A stretch of 64,000 bases of DNA from Eucommia ulmoides (GCA_016647705.1 CM028336.1:5886048-5950047), one strand, 5' to 3'. Positions 37,833 through 50,171 are shown, counted from the stretch's first letter. Notes: generated from the sequence alone by a model not told the origin. A program made the numbers and translations.

Positions 37833-38738
37833 ATTTTTATATTCATATTAATATTGGATTGAATTAATAAAATTAATTTATAGGAAATATCAAAGATCAA
37901 TGTCAAATTGAGAATTATAGGGCAAAGTGAGTGAGGTGTTTTATTTATAATAAAAAAAAAAAAGTCCTACTATGAATTATGGAATCCAATTTCGACCCAT
38001 GAAATTTGGGATCTAATTTCATCCATTTTAATTTCAATGGAATCAAACTTTGATGTCATTAGATAACCAAGTAAAAGAATGGGAATCGAATGCGGATTTG
38101 CAATTGCATTCCTCTCCCATTTCGTGCAACCAAATACATTGTTATTATTTTTGTTGCCTGATTTCTATTTTTATTCCGAGACATAAAAATCAGAGAACTG
38201 ATACCAAAATCTTATAATAAAAAACATTTTTCCCAAAAATTTGAGAATAGAAATGAGGAAAAAAAAATTGAGTATATTCTTTCTCAAAATTTTGTTCTAA
38301 AATCCAAAAACATGTCATAATTCTTTATTTTTTTATTTTTCATTTGTTTTTTGTCATTTTTCTTTTTCTAGTCACCCTTTCTAAAAAAATAGAAAACAAA
38401 ATAGATATTCCATTCTAAAAAAATTTGTTTATGTTTGATCCTCGTATTATTTTCACCTTTCCAAACAAGTTGTTCTATATGTCAACACCATTGCACAAAC
38501 AAACATCTTATGAACACTTAAATAAAATGATTACTGCTAAATTATCCTACGTTAACTAATTAAATCAATATTTAGTTGGCGAAATAAAAGAAGATTCAGA
38601 ACCTGTCAAATTTGAAAGAATTTCGACGGTGAGACTCATTGAACAAAGCACAATCAAAATCTCTTTAAAAAAAATTGGAAATGGTGAATGTAGACACCGC
38701 ATTTTGTCCCGTTGACAGATGTTGTTTTACTCTAAAAT
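37833..38738. other. Gene-free AT-rich stretch
   Basis: No gene. Several homopolymer runs and 'ttttgttgcctgatttctatttt' wording like 14720-14760. Confidence 0.5.
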
Positions 38739-39528
38739 TGTTGGTGTCCCAAAGTGGTCAACACCTTGAGTATGGTCCAGTCAGATGACAAGTAGGTCTT
38801 CTGAGGTGAAGTTACTGAGTAGAAATTGGAGTTTTTTCTAGTGAGTTGTAACTGTAGTACTGAGGGGATTAACTTGCTGAAATCCAGAATCCTATTCTTT
38901 AGGAAATGGTACTTGCACAAGGCTGAGCCGAGAGTTGTCCTGGAAAAGCCCCTCTAGAGTGAGAGTAAGAGCTCAGAGAGAAAAGGTACAGAAACGCGTC
39001 AAGTATGCAAATGAACTTTGAGCGTTAGGGTATTAGGCATACCTTGAGTTTGCATAGTCCCTAATATATATAGACGTTGGAGATGATCAACTTTACCTAA
39101 TTGAGCCTAAATACAGTTAATTAGGCACCAATAATCCGGGACATTTAGAAGATAATGGCTTGGGCTTTCGGGCCCATTTGGAGAAGCCCGCGGGCCTCTG
39201 TCAGGCCTGTGGATGTGAGCTGGTGGATGAGAGCAGAGATCCGTGGAGTTATTGAGGAGAAAAAGGACTAAAATTGTGTGTCGGTTGTGAAAACGGTTAA
39301 GTCCCTGAAGTTGGCCGTCCAAAGGCACAACGCAGAGTTCTGGGCGGCAGCGTCTCTGCGGGGCACGCTGCTTCTTGCTGGGTGCAAATGTGATTCTTGG
39401 AACGGATTTTCGGTTGGTGTATGCTCTTACGTGACATTTTGGATTCCTGAATGCGTCCACGTCACGATGATGGTGGATACGTGGCTAGGGCCCTGGTGCT
39501 GATTCGGTAACGCTTGAAAATACCCTCA
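38739..39528 (-). mobile_element. Family A gypsy LTR, copy 3 (solo)
   Basis: The most complete copy: TGTTGGTGTCCC at the left and CCCTCA at 39528. Minus-strand TATA-like CTATATATATTAGG near 39060-39075. Neither a PBS to the left nor a purine tract to the right is visible, so it is read as a solo LTR. Flanks AAAAT and TAAAA are not a clean duplication. Confidence 0.65.
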
Positions 39529-40160
39529 TAAAAAATATAAAAAAAATTGAAAGATTAATATTCTTTGTCGAGCTGAGTTTTCATTGATTTTAAAAACTGA
39601 CCAAGTTAAGATGAAAATCGAAAATTTCAAGAATTAATTCAAATTCAAAGACTTATAATTGGAACCTTTAACGACTTAATTTGAACTTCGATAGAATAGA
39701 TTAAAACCAATGGGTTTTAAATTGCTTTTTAAAAAGTTCAATTAAGTCCATGATACCCAAACAAAAATTCAAAGCGTAATTGAGTGTTTTGAAAGTCAAT
39801 CAATTCAAGAAGTTATAGGACTAAATTAAAATTTTGAAATGTTAATTTGTGCCCTTGACATTTGAAATTAACCTTTGAAAAGTTCAATTAAGTCCAAGTC
39901 GATAAATTGAAAAATTTAGGGAGCTTAATTGGAATTTTGAGAAACTTCAAATTGACATTCAAAGGGTCCAATTAGGATTAATTTTTTCAAAAAAAAAAAA
40001 TAAAAAATTAGAAATAGTCAATTTTTTTCAAATAAATATTTAAAATAGGGTATTTTATAATGGGCTCCAAGATCAATTACTAATTCATTCTTATACCCAT
40101 GTAATCATTTGAATTTAGAGAAAAACTGAATTGGTATATGGTAGTTATTTGCTTTACAGT
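39529..40160. other. Gene-free AT-rich stretch
   Basis: Repeats of 'aaaagttcaattaagtcca' (39735, 39877) and similar text; composition like 53380-53590. No gene. Confidence 0.5.
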
Positions 40161-40322
40161 AACATTTATATCCACTCATTCATTATGTTGTTGTTGACAT
40201 TGTTGCTGTACAACAACATTTGCATCCCTACATTCATTATGTTGTTATTAACATTGTTGCTGAGTAGTAACATTTGCATTCTTTCCATTTATTATGTTTC
40301 TGTTGATATAGTGAGATAATAC
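40161..40322 (+). repeat. 54-bp tandem repeat, three copies
   Basis: Units begin AACATTT at 40161, 40215 and 40269, an exact 54-bp period. Because 54 is a multiple of three, the plus strand shows a repeating hydrophobic peptide (FIMLLLTLLL), which I do not regard as a gene. Confidence 0.8.
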
Positions 40323-41009
40323 TTATTTAGATTTATATTATATAATAAATATATTGGTGATATTTTCTCAATATGGGCTTACAAGTAATGGTTCATTTTA
40401 ACTTTAGAGATTTTTATTTTCTAATCATTCCTTAAGAGTTAGGTTAGACAATAGCCCAAATTAACAGTCATGTTAGCTGTTTGTCCAACCGAACACACAA
40501 ATAAAGTTTTTAACCCAAAACCATTAAACAAGCGAGGAGACGGACGGTGATACCCCCGCAGATTTCACGGGAGCTAAAAATAGAGAAGTTCAATTATGGA
40601 AGGTTCGTCTCCCCCTGTTAGACAGTTACCATTTACGAGCAAAGAGCTTATTGCTCAAGATTCAATTATTTTAAAAACACTTTTGTGGATATATGCAGGG
40701 AAACAGAACGACGATTTCAAAATCAAAGCAGTCGACACGAGAGAACAGAGCATATATCAGAGTTGAACAATTGGGATCTTTTACGTAATAGATAGCACAA
40801 ACATATTCGAGGTATTCGTGATTTTTTTTTTTAAATCGGTCCATTTTTGCAGTCAGAAACAAAAAACACTCAAAAATTTTAGATTCACATTCGCACGGTA
40901 GCATGCACACAATATATATCGTGTGAATACACACGTAAATTCAAAACCAAATTTTTACATTGGAGATTGTTTTCAGCACAAATATCAGGTATTTTGAATA
41001 GATTCAGTT

Positions 41010-41480
41010 TCGTACGTTGACATTTGCACATAGCATTCATACGTGAATCTACACGCAACTTTGACATTGAACACATTTTTTGCAGTAGAACACGTAAACA
41101 TCAAATGCGATACAATAAATCCAGTTTATAGATTGTACGTTGACATTTACGTATATCACTTATGCGTGAATATATACGTAACTTGGACATTACACAAAAT
41201 CAGTTTTCGTATGGTGACATTTACGCATATCACTCATGCGTCATACACGTAACTTGGACATTACGCAGAATCAGTTCATACATTGACATTTACACATAGA
41301 ATTTATGCATGAATATAAAACGTAAATGCATGAATATAAACGTAAATGACACTGAACACCTTTTTTTGCAGTAGAACACGTAAACATTAACTTTGCAACA
41401 AAATAAATTCAGTTTATGTTTACATTTTTTTTCATACGTTGACATTTACACATAACATTATGCGTGAGTCTACACGTAAA
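41010..41480 (-). repeat. Left subterminal repeat array of the MULE
   Basis: Five copies of a unit around 'acrttgacatttacrcatahcayttatgcgtgaat', near 41017, 41138, 41211, 41279 and 41434, each followed by 'tacacgtaa'. Read on the minus strand the core is ACGTAAATGTCAACGT, similar to ACGTGAACATCAACAC at the other end. Confidence 0.65.
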
Positions 41481-41554
41481 CTGTGGTGGAACAATTTTGT
41501 TTCCAAGTATTTTTCACAGTTCTAGTTTATGTATTTACAGAACATACTAGAGAA

Positions 41555-43825
41555 ATGGCCACACGCGTGGTTTTAATGTTCAAGTATAATGGTTATTTGA
41601 TGGGAGTAAAAGTCGGCGATGATTTCACATATGAGGGTTTAATACAGAAGGTGTTAGTGAGATGAGACGGTTTGAAGTTTGACACATTTGAGATGCAATA
41701 TTCAATCCCTAGACACGAAGTGTGTTTGATTTTGTCTCAGGATGACTTGGAAGTGGTTGTATGTATAGCATGTGCAATGAATTTGGATTACATTGGAGTG
41801 GATATTAAGATATGCGGCAACGGTAGCGGATGGGAGGGCGTGGGAAACAATATGTTGATTGAACATCGTCGTGGTTGCGGCAGTAGAGGTGATGCATACA
41901 TAGAGGAAGATTTATTGCCAATTTTTTGTTCGCACCCACAGAAAGCGTTGTTGTCTGATCATTAGGTCGGTGGTATAAAGGAAGTAGGACAAAGCTTTAG
42001 GGGTGGAACTATGGATTTCAGAGAAAACTTAAGAAAATACGTTGTTTAAGTAGGTTTCAGTTTTAAATACAAAAAAAATGAAGAGAAAGAATAACTGCCG
42101 AATGAGCTCTAAAAGAGGAAAAGGGTTGTGTATGGAGGGTGCATGGGAGAGTAGATGATAGGAATGGTTTTTTCTATATTTGGTAACTAGAAAACACACA
42201 TACGTGCGGTGCTGCATTCAGGACGAACAGGAATGAGAACATGAATTCGAGTGTTGTGAAGTCGTGTTTGGTAGACTTGTTTCGGAACACACTGGGCACC
42301 AGACCGATTGATGTTGTACACACGTTCAAAAATGATTACGGCATCGAGATCCCATATCATATTGCATGGAACGGTGTTGAGAAAGCACGGGATGATCTGT
42401 ATGGCGACCACAGGGCCTCATTCAACTAGTTGCGTTGGTATACAGAGACATATATGCGCACAAATCCGAGTAGCCATATCGCTCTTGAATACGACAAGGA
42501 ATCGGGGCATTTTCAAATATTATTTATTGCATTTAATGCAACAATCCGTGACTTCAATTATTGTCGGCTAATGTGTTTCCTTGACAGTACGTTTCAGGGG
42601 GGTAGATACAAGAGATGTCTGCTAGCAGTAAACGCAAATGATAGGAACAATGGTAATAATATGTTTTTTCTTTTAAAATATATTAGCAAACTAATATCAA
42701 TGTTTGGTTATTTTTTGAGTTTTTACGTGATTTTTTTTTTATTAACCTAATTTTTATAGTGCGATCAAACCTACCATTTTTTTTTCAGGGTTGTTTTCGG
42801 TTGCATTTGCCGTCGTTGATGCAGAGAACAACGATAATTAGTTCTGGTTCATGGCGCATCTGCCCAAAAAAAATTCACAAGACCAGGTGTTGACCTTTAT
42901 ATCGGATCGTCACAGCGGCATACTTGAAGGTGTTCGTAAAATGTTTTCAAATTTTTTCCATTCATTCTGGTTGAATCACTTGAAGAACAATCTAAAAGAT
43001 AAATTAGCTGGCACGAAACAATGGTTCAAAGAGAAGTTGGTTTATAAATACGTTTGTATGGCATACGCTATAACAATAGAGAAATTCAATATGTTCCTAG
43101 ATGAGTTGAAGATAGAAGGTAAGGGTCGGGTAGAAAATTTCCTTCATGATGTACCCCCCAGAAATTTGTGCAACATGTTTTTCATGGGTAAACTATACGG
43201 CGAGATGTTTTCAAATTTAGCTGAATCATTCAATGCGTGGATCCGTGAATATCGTCACCTGCCCATCATATTAATGATCTACAAGATTAGATACAAACTG
43301 ATGGCCCATCTATCTAATAGACGCTCAAAATCACTAACAATGACATTCATGTTGTGCCCCATACGTGAAGAATTGATAGGACTGATGATTAAGGATGGTC
43401 GGACATAGGCTGTTGTGGAATGTCAGAAAAACATATACGAAGTGCATTCAAACCCTTCTGTGATTATAGACATGGATAAGAGGACATGCGCGTGTTTCAA
43501 TTAGCAAGGAAATGGGTTCCCTTGTATGCGTGCTTGCCTTGCTATACAATATAGCGAGGAGAACCTATATTCATATATAGAGGTATACTTTTATGTTGAG
43601 CACTATCGAAAATGTTATTCAGAAGGTATCTATGGAGTCCCGACTATTGAGAAACCAACTTGGGATGAATCGAAAGCCGTCATCATTCTTCCAATGACGA
43701 AACGGCAACATGGTCGTCCCAAGAAAAAACGTATACTATCGAAAAGAGAGGTTGCAGAGATAAAATGTGGAAGGTGTCACAAATATAGGCACCACAATCG
43801 CAAGTCGTGCGTTGCAGCAATTTGA
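41555..43825 (+). pseudogene. MuDR-class MULE transposase pseudogene
   Basis: DNA transposase of Mutator-like elements. N-terminal part starts MATRVVLMFKYNGYLMG and ends before the MuDR zinc-binding region (42000-42430, frame-shifted). The catalytic domain shows LDSTFQGGRY, FISDRHSGI and NLAESFNAW, giving D, D and E. An intron with clean borders, 42653-42788, interrupts it (NNG|LFSVAFAVVDAENN). Then a SWIM zinc finger (CACFN..., CMR where C-X-H is usual) and a C-terminal zinc knuckle (CGRCHKYRHHNRKSC) with RPKKKRI. In-frame stops: TGA 41663, TAG 42427, TAG 42838, TAG 43407 and TAG 43502, plus frame changes near 41670, 41965-42240 and 42430. It is inactive; the ATG is chosen on the conserved MATRVVLM start. 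Confidence 0.88.
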
Positions 43826-44905
43826 GTCGATAACATCATTCTTGTTTTCAAAATATTTCTTCTATTTTTGGATTTTTTTTTTTGGCGAGTGAATTAGGTG
43901 ATACGTGTATGTTTACACGGGACACATACAAATTCAGTTTTAAAGATTTTTTAAACTGAATAATTTGATTATGGAAGTTTTTTTTTTTTTTACAATCACT
44001 GCAGCTTCAACGTATGTGGATTTTATTGTGTATTGTGAAGTGTATTACGTCATCTTGTCTAGGCAACGAACAACGTGGGGGTGAGGACAGGGATGAAAAC
44101 TCTTTTGTTGCGAGCGGATTGAATATTAACTCAATTATGAATATCAACGTAAGCGGGGTTTTTTGTCGGATATTGAAAAGTATAAATGGGGGGTAGGGGT
44201 GGGAATGAGGAGTGAATATTAACTCATCAATGAACATTTTTTGTCAAACTGAGTAAATATTCACTCAACGTATAGAATCAAGTAAATATTCACTCAACAT
44301 ATTTGTTTCACCTTTCAGGGGTCGTAATATACGATATTTCTAGACGAAGCTAATGTTAACAATAAAATGATAAAAAGTTAATATTCACTCACTTCAGTTT
44401 AAGTTCTCTTGAATTTCGTAAATTTTGACTCACACACCAATGTTATGTATTGACACAAAGAGAAACACCACGTAAATATTCACTCTCACACAATTTGATT
44501 GATATTCACACACCAATGCTGTGTATTGATACTTACACACCCATGCTATGTATTGACAAAGAAAAACACCATTTTCATTGTTGTGTGACATGCACGTAAA
44601 TATTCACACACACATTTTTTATTGATACTCACACACCCATGCTATGTATTGACACAAAGAAAAATACTATTTTCATTGATCTGTGACATGCACGTAAATA
44701 TTCACTCACAAATAAACATACTTTTATGTCCTTGTCCTGTGATGCAAAATAAAAGATCAAAAAAATATTGAAAAAAACTTGAACATATAACAGTCAATTC
44801 ATACCAAAAAATTAAAATCAGCAAATTTTTTTTTCTCCAATCGCATTGGATGCGCACAAAAAAAGTAACTAGATACATTCTGACAGGGTTTCATTGAGTT
44901 GTTGG
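43826..44905. repeat. Convergent intergenic region with palindromic array
   Basis: Between the two 3' ends lie repeats of GAGTRAATATTCACTC (44210, 44251, 44280, about 44375, 44471, 44593 and 44691) and two copies of a unit of about 110 bp holding 'cccatgctatgtattgaca', 'ttttcattg' and 'gtgacatgcacgtaaatattcac' (44535-44710). No coding signal. Confidence 0.7.
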
Positions 44906-45880
44906 TCATGACGACGGCGCATTTGCAAACTCCTTTCTGGACATAGCGCCGGATAATGACCAACTTTTGCGTGGATTATTCAACAGACTATGTACAATAG
45001 TCTTTCGCATATTTCTTGTATCACCCGCAGTTATATTTTTCGGCACAACTCTATTCTCAGCATAGTTCTTCATGATGGATGCCACGAAGACACCGCATTC
45101 AGTCCTGGTAAAAACAAAGACACAAAAGTATTAGGATTTTTCAAAAATGGAGACAAATGCATCGATTTTTGTGAAAAAAATGAGAGAAGTGTGATATGCA
45201 GTTTGGGACATACGATCCCTTTTGCTGAGGACAGTTTATACATTATTCTATTTGAGCATCTCTCTAGCCTTACAGTATATTGTCGTTTATATGCGCCTCC
45301 ACAAATTGTTTCTGTCAAGACATTATTGTTAAACACAGACACGTAACGCGATAATAAAAAGTAATGAGTACGTAAGTATTTTTTCATACCACAATGCGCA
45401 CGTCACTGTAGTATCGATCAGTTGTGGGATCACGTGGTAGGAGTAAATTGTAGAATTTCCACCATTTTTCAAAAATGTCGAGGACCAGAATAGTCCAATG
45501 ATTGGGGGTTACATGAATACTAGGAGAAATCAAAGGAAAAATAATGTACCTACAATTCGAGGTAAATGCATCACTGATTATTTTGCGGATATGGGTTTTC
45601 AGATTTTTGTATTTTCCCCCGATTATCATCTGGAAAAGAGCGTATCCAAAATTAGATATCATATTCATGAACATATTAAAAATGAAAGAAGACTTTCGTC
45701 CATACCCATATCTGCGCCAAAGCAAATTTGGATGTATCAAACAATCCCTTCGTTTTTCCTGCTCATTTAAGATTGAGATTATGCGTCATATTTTTCAGAT
45801 ATTCACCATAAGTATCAAGCACCTGAAAAATACAAAAAGGCGTTGGCAGTAAGTGCGCGAACATCAAATGTGCTGGGGGT

Positions 45881-46046
45881 GAGTAAATATTAACTCAATT
45901 GAACAAAACCAATCAGGTTTGCAATTGCTTAAAAAACATTGGGGGTGAGTAAATATTTAATGTAGAACCAATGATCAAACGAAAATGGTATGACTGTCCC
46001 CTAACAACGGAGGGGCACGTGGATATCAACGTTGGGGGTGAGTGAA
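45881..46046. repeat. Three further palindromic motif copies
   Basis: GGGGGTGAGTRAATATT recurs at 45876, 45941 and 46025, each followed by ACTCAAT-like or AAT text. They are in an intron of the ULP pseudogene. Confidence 0.65.
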
Positions 46047-48739
46047 TATTACCTCAATCAGGGAGAACCAAAATAATGTACACTTGCTAAAAAGACCTCA
46101 CTAGTATATAACAATTTTGGAAATGTACAACTTACATTGTCAGCCATCTGTCTCTCTTTAAGTCTGCATATGGCGTCCCCCAAGCTCACAGTCGATAGTG
46201 GTTTAACCCCCCCATACACCAGGCCCTTGAAATCATATTGAACGTGGTAAGTTTTTTTTTTTTTTTTTTCTCTCAATAAAATCAGCTAAAATAGTTAGAT
46301 AAAATGGTAGAAATTAATGTTACCCGATCCCTTCCTTAATGTATATCATCTGTAGCATTTACCAATCGTCATCGCTTAACATCATCACTATTTTGCATCT
46401 ATTTTGTTTGGGCAGTTTGATGTTGTCCTCGTACTCTAAAACAAGAAGTTCATCAACATCTACAACATCCCCAACGACCTTTTCCTTACCTTTTTCTTTT
46501 GGCCCTGGGTAGATGAAATCGTTGCCCTTGTGTGCTGGCTGCCTAACCTTCATCTTTAGTCTTTTTATCATGGAATTCACTTTAGGGGTGGTGATGTTTC
46601 ACACCTGGCGACCGCGGAGGCATTTCCAGGGGCAACAACAAAAATGAGAGTCGCACCCGATATCACCAAGTCAGTGCAGGCATTCGGGGGTGTTTCGGTT
46701 GACACATGGAGCGACGGCTGTGGTGTTGTCTCGGTGGGCGGTGACACAAAGGCAGCAGATTGTTGCTGTGCTGATGCTGCATACCCCTTAATTTGAACAT
46801 GCATATCAACAATCTGCTTATTCAGCTCCCTAATTGTTTGAATGTATGAACGCCCACTCGCATTCTTAGCTTCCTTCAACATAATGTTGTTGTCTAATGT
46901 TGTTTTCAATTGTATCTCCAACTCTGCACATCTTTTTTTCAAATCATCCTTCTCGGGGTCTGGCTGCGGATCGCCATGTTTTTGAGTGACAGCATGAACA
47001 CCCATTTCTAGTTCCATCTGAGCTTTTTCGATAACAACTTTCATCAATCGTGTGGTAAGATCAATCATCATTGCATCATGCTGATTTTTCTATTGGTTAA
47101 GTTCCGTTTGCAAATCAGTATTACGGACAGTCATGCTAACGATGATCTTTCGCAGCGCTTCGATTGTCTGGTTTTCTTCCATTTGTTTTACATAAAAATC
47201 ATCCTGCATTTGATCCAATACACGATAAACATCATCAACGGCCATGTTGTATGAGGTGGGAGGCGTGACGTCACTGCCCGATTGACTGCAGTCCACGCCC
47301 AATTGAACGTTGGATCCTAGAGTTGCATTGCTGTTTGGCTTACGATGGGGATCAACGACTCGCCCAAAATCCTGTCAACCATTGCTTGGATTTCAGGATT
47401 AACTTCATCAACAATACCATTGCCCTTCTTCATTCTTCGTTGTTCGCGTATGGTATCTTCTGATTCGTCACGAATCTTCACGGGAGTTTCCCTCACAACT
47501 TCGTCAGCATCGTTTTGGGGAGGGGGGTATGATGCCAGATTGCAATTCAAGCAAGCTCTCCTCAATGTCCCCAGCTTTAACCTGAACCCATTTATTTAAA
47601 ACGTAAGGCAAAACAAAAACATAATTAGAATAAAATGTTAAAAATCAATCCAGAATTTTTTACCTGATTATCTAATAGGTCGTTGATCGGGGTAGACCCG
47701 ATGGAAGAGGTGTATGCAGTCAAACACCACCGTTGCATCCTCGGTATTGCAAACTCCCCCCCTGTGACTGTTGATAATGTCGTGTGTTCGCAAAGCCAAT
47801 ACTAAAAACAAAGAAGTAGTTGGGGGGAATAAGTTGACAATCTACAGTAACGACAAGAACATCCACATACTGATAACATTTATGTAATCAATAAAACAGT
47901 AACGCGATAAACAGTAATCACAAGAACTTCCATTTACCGATAAAATTCACTTTGAGTGATTTTAGATTTTACCTGCAGCGCGAGGACACACCCCGTAACA
48001 GATCTTGGCTCGGTGTGTGATTTTTTCAGACTCGTCTCCAAGTTTGTAACAATTGCGTCCGGCCAATTGTAGTTGTTCATACATGCGATATCCTCCACAT
48101 ATCGAATGAGCCACTGTGACACCTGCTATCCAGTAGTCATGAAGAAACACGTGGACAAGAGATGCAAGCACAACAAGCGAACGACGTCGTGTATGCTTTC
48201 CTCACTTGTATTCTTTACCTGTTGTTCCATCGAAGACCTCAAGTAGGCCATACTAAACTCTCTCGGATTTGTCAACTTCAGTTTGCAGAGGAATTTCGAT
48301 TAAGTCTTCGTGTATCTATTCTGAACAATGACTCCATCCCCTGCTGTCAAACCAAAATCAACTATAAGTCCAGTGGTGTCAGCCTCACCAATTTCCCTCC
48401 GATTCTGAATGCTGACCAGGCTGGGACATAACTCAGTATGATTTTCTCTATTAGATTGTTATTTTTATGGATATTCTCAAGCGACACCTGCTTGTTGTAG
48501 AACATTTCAAAGATTTTGGCAAATGGTATCATACACAACAGCGCCTTGTGTTGGTCTGTTAATCCGAAATCTTGAACTAGTTCATAAGTTTGTTTTAGAT
48601 TGCTCTGATACAAAAACACTCTCGGCTGAGGTTGAGTATTCCCTTTTTTTCTCCATTTTTTGACTCGTTGACCTACAATTTAACGGGGTAACAACAAAAC
48701 GTTTTTAACTGCGCGTATATTAAAGTAGATAAAAACAGA

Positions 48740-49400
48740 CACACAAAACTAACACATACGTGAACATCAACACACAATAACACCAACGAATAGATTCGTG
48801 AACATCAACACCAAACGTATCCACAAAGATTTTATCTTCCAATTTGACACAGGTAAGTGGGTATTCACATACATAATAAAAACATTTCTTTAACACAAAT
48901 AAAATGATTACGAGAACATTTACGGCACTAATTGAAACATTTAGAAGAACATTTACGACCATATTTTACACATTTACAGGACTCATTAACAAAAATTACT
49001 GGTACGTGGACATCAACACATACGTATAGATACGTGAACATCAACACCAACGTAATAGATACGTGAACATCAACATCAACGAGTAGACACGTGAACATCA
49101 ACACCGAAAAGTACCCACCAAGTTTTTCTATGGGGTAAGTGGGTATTCACACTAATTGAAACATCTAGAAGAACATTAACAGCCATAATTTACACATTAA
49201 CAGGACTAATAAACAAAAAATTACTTATACATAGACATCAATACCAACGTATAGATACGTGGACATCAACACCAACAGTACCCCACCAAGATTTTCTATG
49301 GGGTAAGTGGGTATTCACATTTACAGCCCTAATGTTAGACATGTGTGAAACCCATTAACGAAAAATCACTTATACTTGGACATCAACACATTAAACACAT
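48740..49400 (+). repeat. Right subterminal repeat array of the MULE
   Basis: ACGTGAACATCAACAC-type motifs occur about nine times. Larger blocks with 'gggtaagtgggtattcaca' recur at 48850, 49136 and 49302. Inverted relative to the left array. Confidence 0.65.
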
Positions 49401-49857
49401 GATGGTGCTTACTCTGTGGACTGCTGCTACCTCTTTTCTTGGTTGGAGTTCCTTCGTCGTCGCTACTTTTCGTTATTCCTTTAGTTCGCAAACACTACAC
49501 ACGACGCGCGCTCAAAATCGCTTGGTTTTAGGGTTTCCTATTGTGAGGGGAGATAGCGGGAACTAGTTCGGGAATATATAGAGACGTAAATGTAGAAAGT
49601 GGCGTGATTAATGGTGTAATGGTAGAGGTGTTTTTTCTAAGTGGACAACGGCAATAGGGGATGAGGGGGGGATCGTGTTCTGGGGAGTGAGACGCAAATA
49701 TCCACTTAAATGAAATATGTACCCAAAAAAAATTAAAAAATGCAACCGTATGGAAGACATCTTGCACAATTTTTCACTGGTTTTTGTTTGCAAATCTGAT
49801 GTGATGTGTGACAGATATGAAGCTATTTCAATAGGGGAAATTTTCACCTTCCATAAT

Positions 49858-50132
49858 CAGAAAATGGTGGTTGAATCATAACAATGGCATTAGACAAAAT
49901 TTGGTAATTCCAATAGGGTTAAACATAGAGGGTCATTTACTAAGAAATCTTATTGGGCCATTAACTTAATTAAGAAGGTCAATGGGTTATCTAATAGATT
50001 ATATATATCTAAAGGGCTGGAAAAAAAAATTACTCATTTTAATTTTAATGGTAAAAGTAGAATTTTCTCAAATTTTTCTAGTATCAGACAACCTTTTATC
50101 ATTCTTTGTCAAAGACCACATAGTTTTCTATA

Positions 50133-50171
<39 letters not shown>

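Larger units (their letters stand above)
44906..49491 (-). pseudogene. ULP1-like (C48) cysteine protease pseudogene of the MULE
   Basis: Multi-exon minus-strand gene of the SUMO-protease-like family carried by Kaonashi MULEs. A likely first exon (49491-49433) reads RTKGITKSSDDEGTPTKK, with TTG where ATG is expected. 48660-48160 gives NLKQTYELVQDFGLTDQHK and KNNNLIEKIILSYVPAWSAF; 48120-47950 gives QWLIRYVEDIACMNNYNWPD and VTGCVLALQ; 47565-46360 is a Lys/Glu/Gln-rich coiled-coil linker. The protease core follows: NHWTILVLDI with the catalytic His (45520-45480), FYNLL where the Asp of YDSL is normal, then TECGVFVASIMKNYAENRVV with the catalytic Cys (45097-45040). It ends FANAPSS and TGA at 44906. 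Several exons are frame-shifted or contain stops, e.g. near 48302 and 47095. Substrates of these transposon proteases are unknown. Confidence 0.8.
40593..49857. mobile_element. Kaonashi-type MULE (Mutator-like with ULP gene), decayed
   Basis: About 9.3 kb with two convergent pseudogenes: a MuDR-class transposase on the plus strand and a ULP1-like protease on the minus strand, the signature of Kaonashi/KI-MULEs known in plants. ATTATGGAAGGT (40593-40604) and its reverse complement (49846-49857) lie at suitable outer positions and may be the terminal inverted repeat remnants, but they extend only 12 bp and no 9-bp target duplication was found. Repeat arrays inside each end have a related motif in opposite orientation, supporting these limits. 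Confidence 0.6.

Noticed and set aside
28181..39528. The two family A LTRs taken as ends of one 11.3-kb element
   Set aside because: A polypurine tract follows the left copy but no primer-binding site adjoins the right copy, and the interval holds an unrelated DNA element and a complete gypsy of another LTR type.
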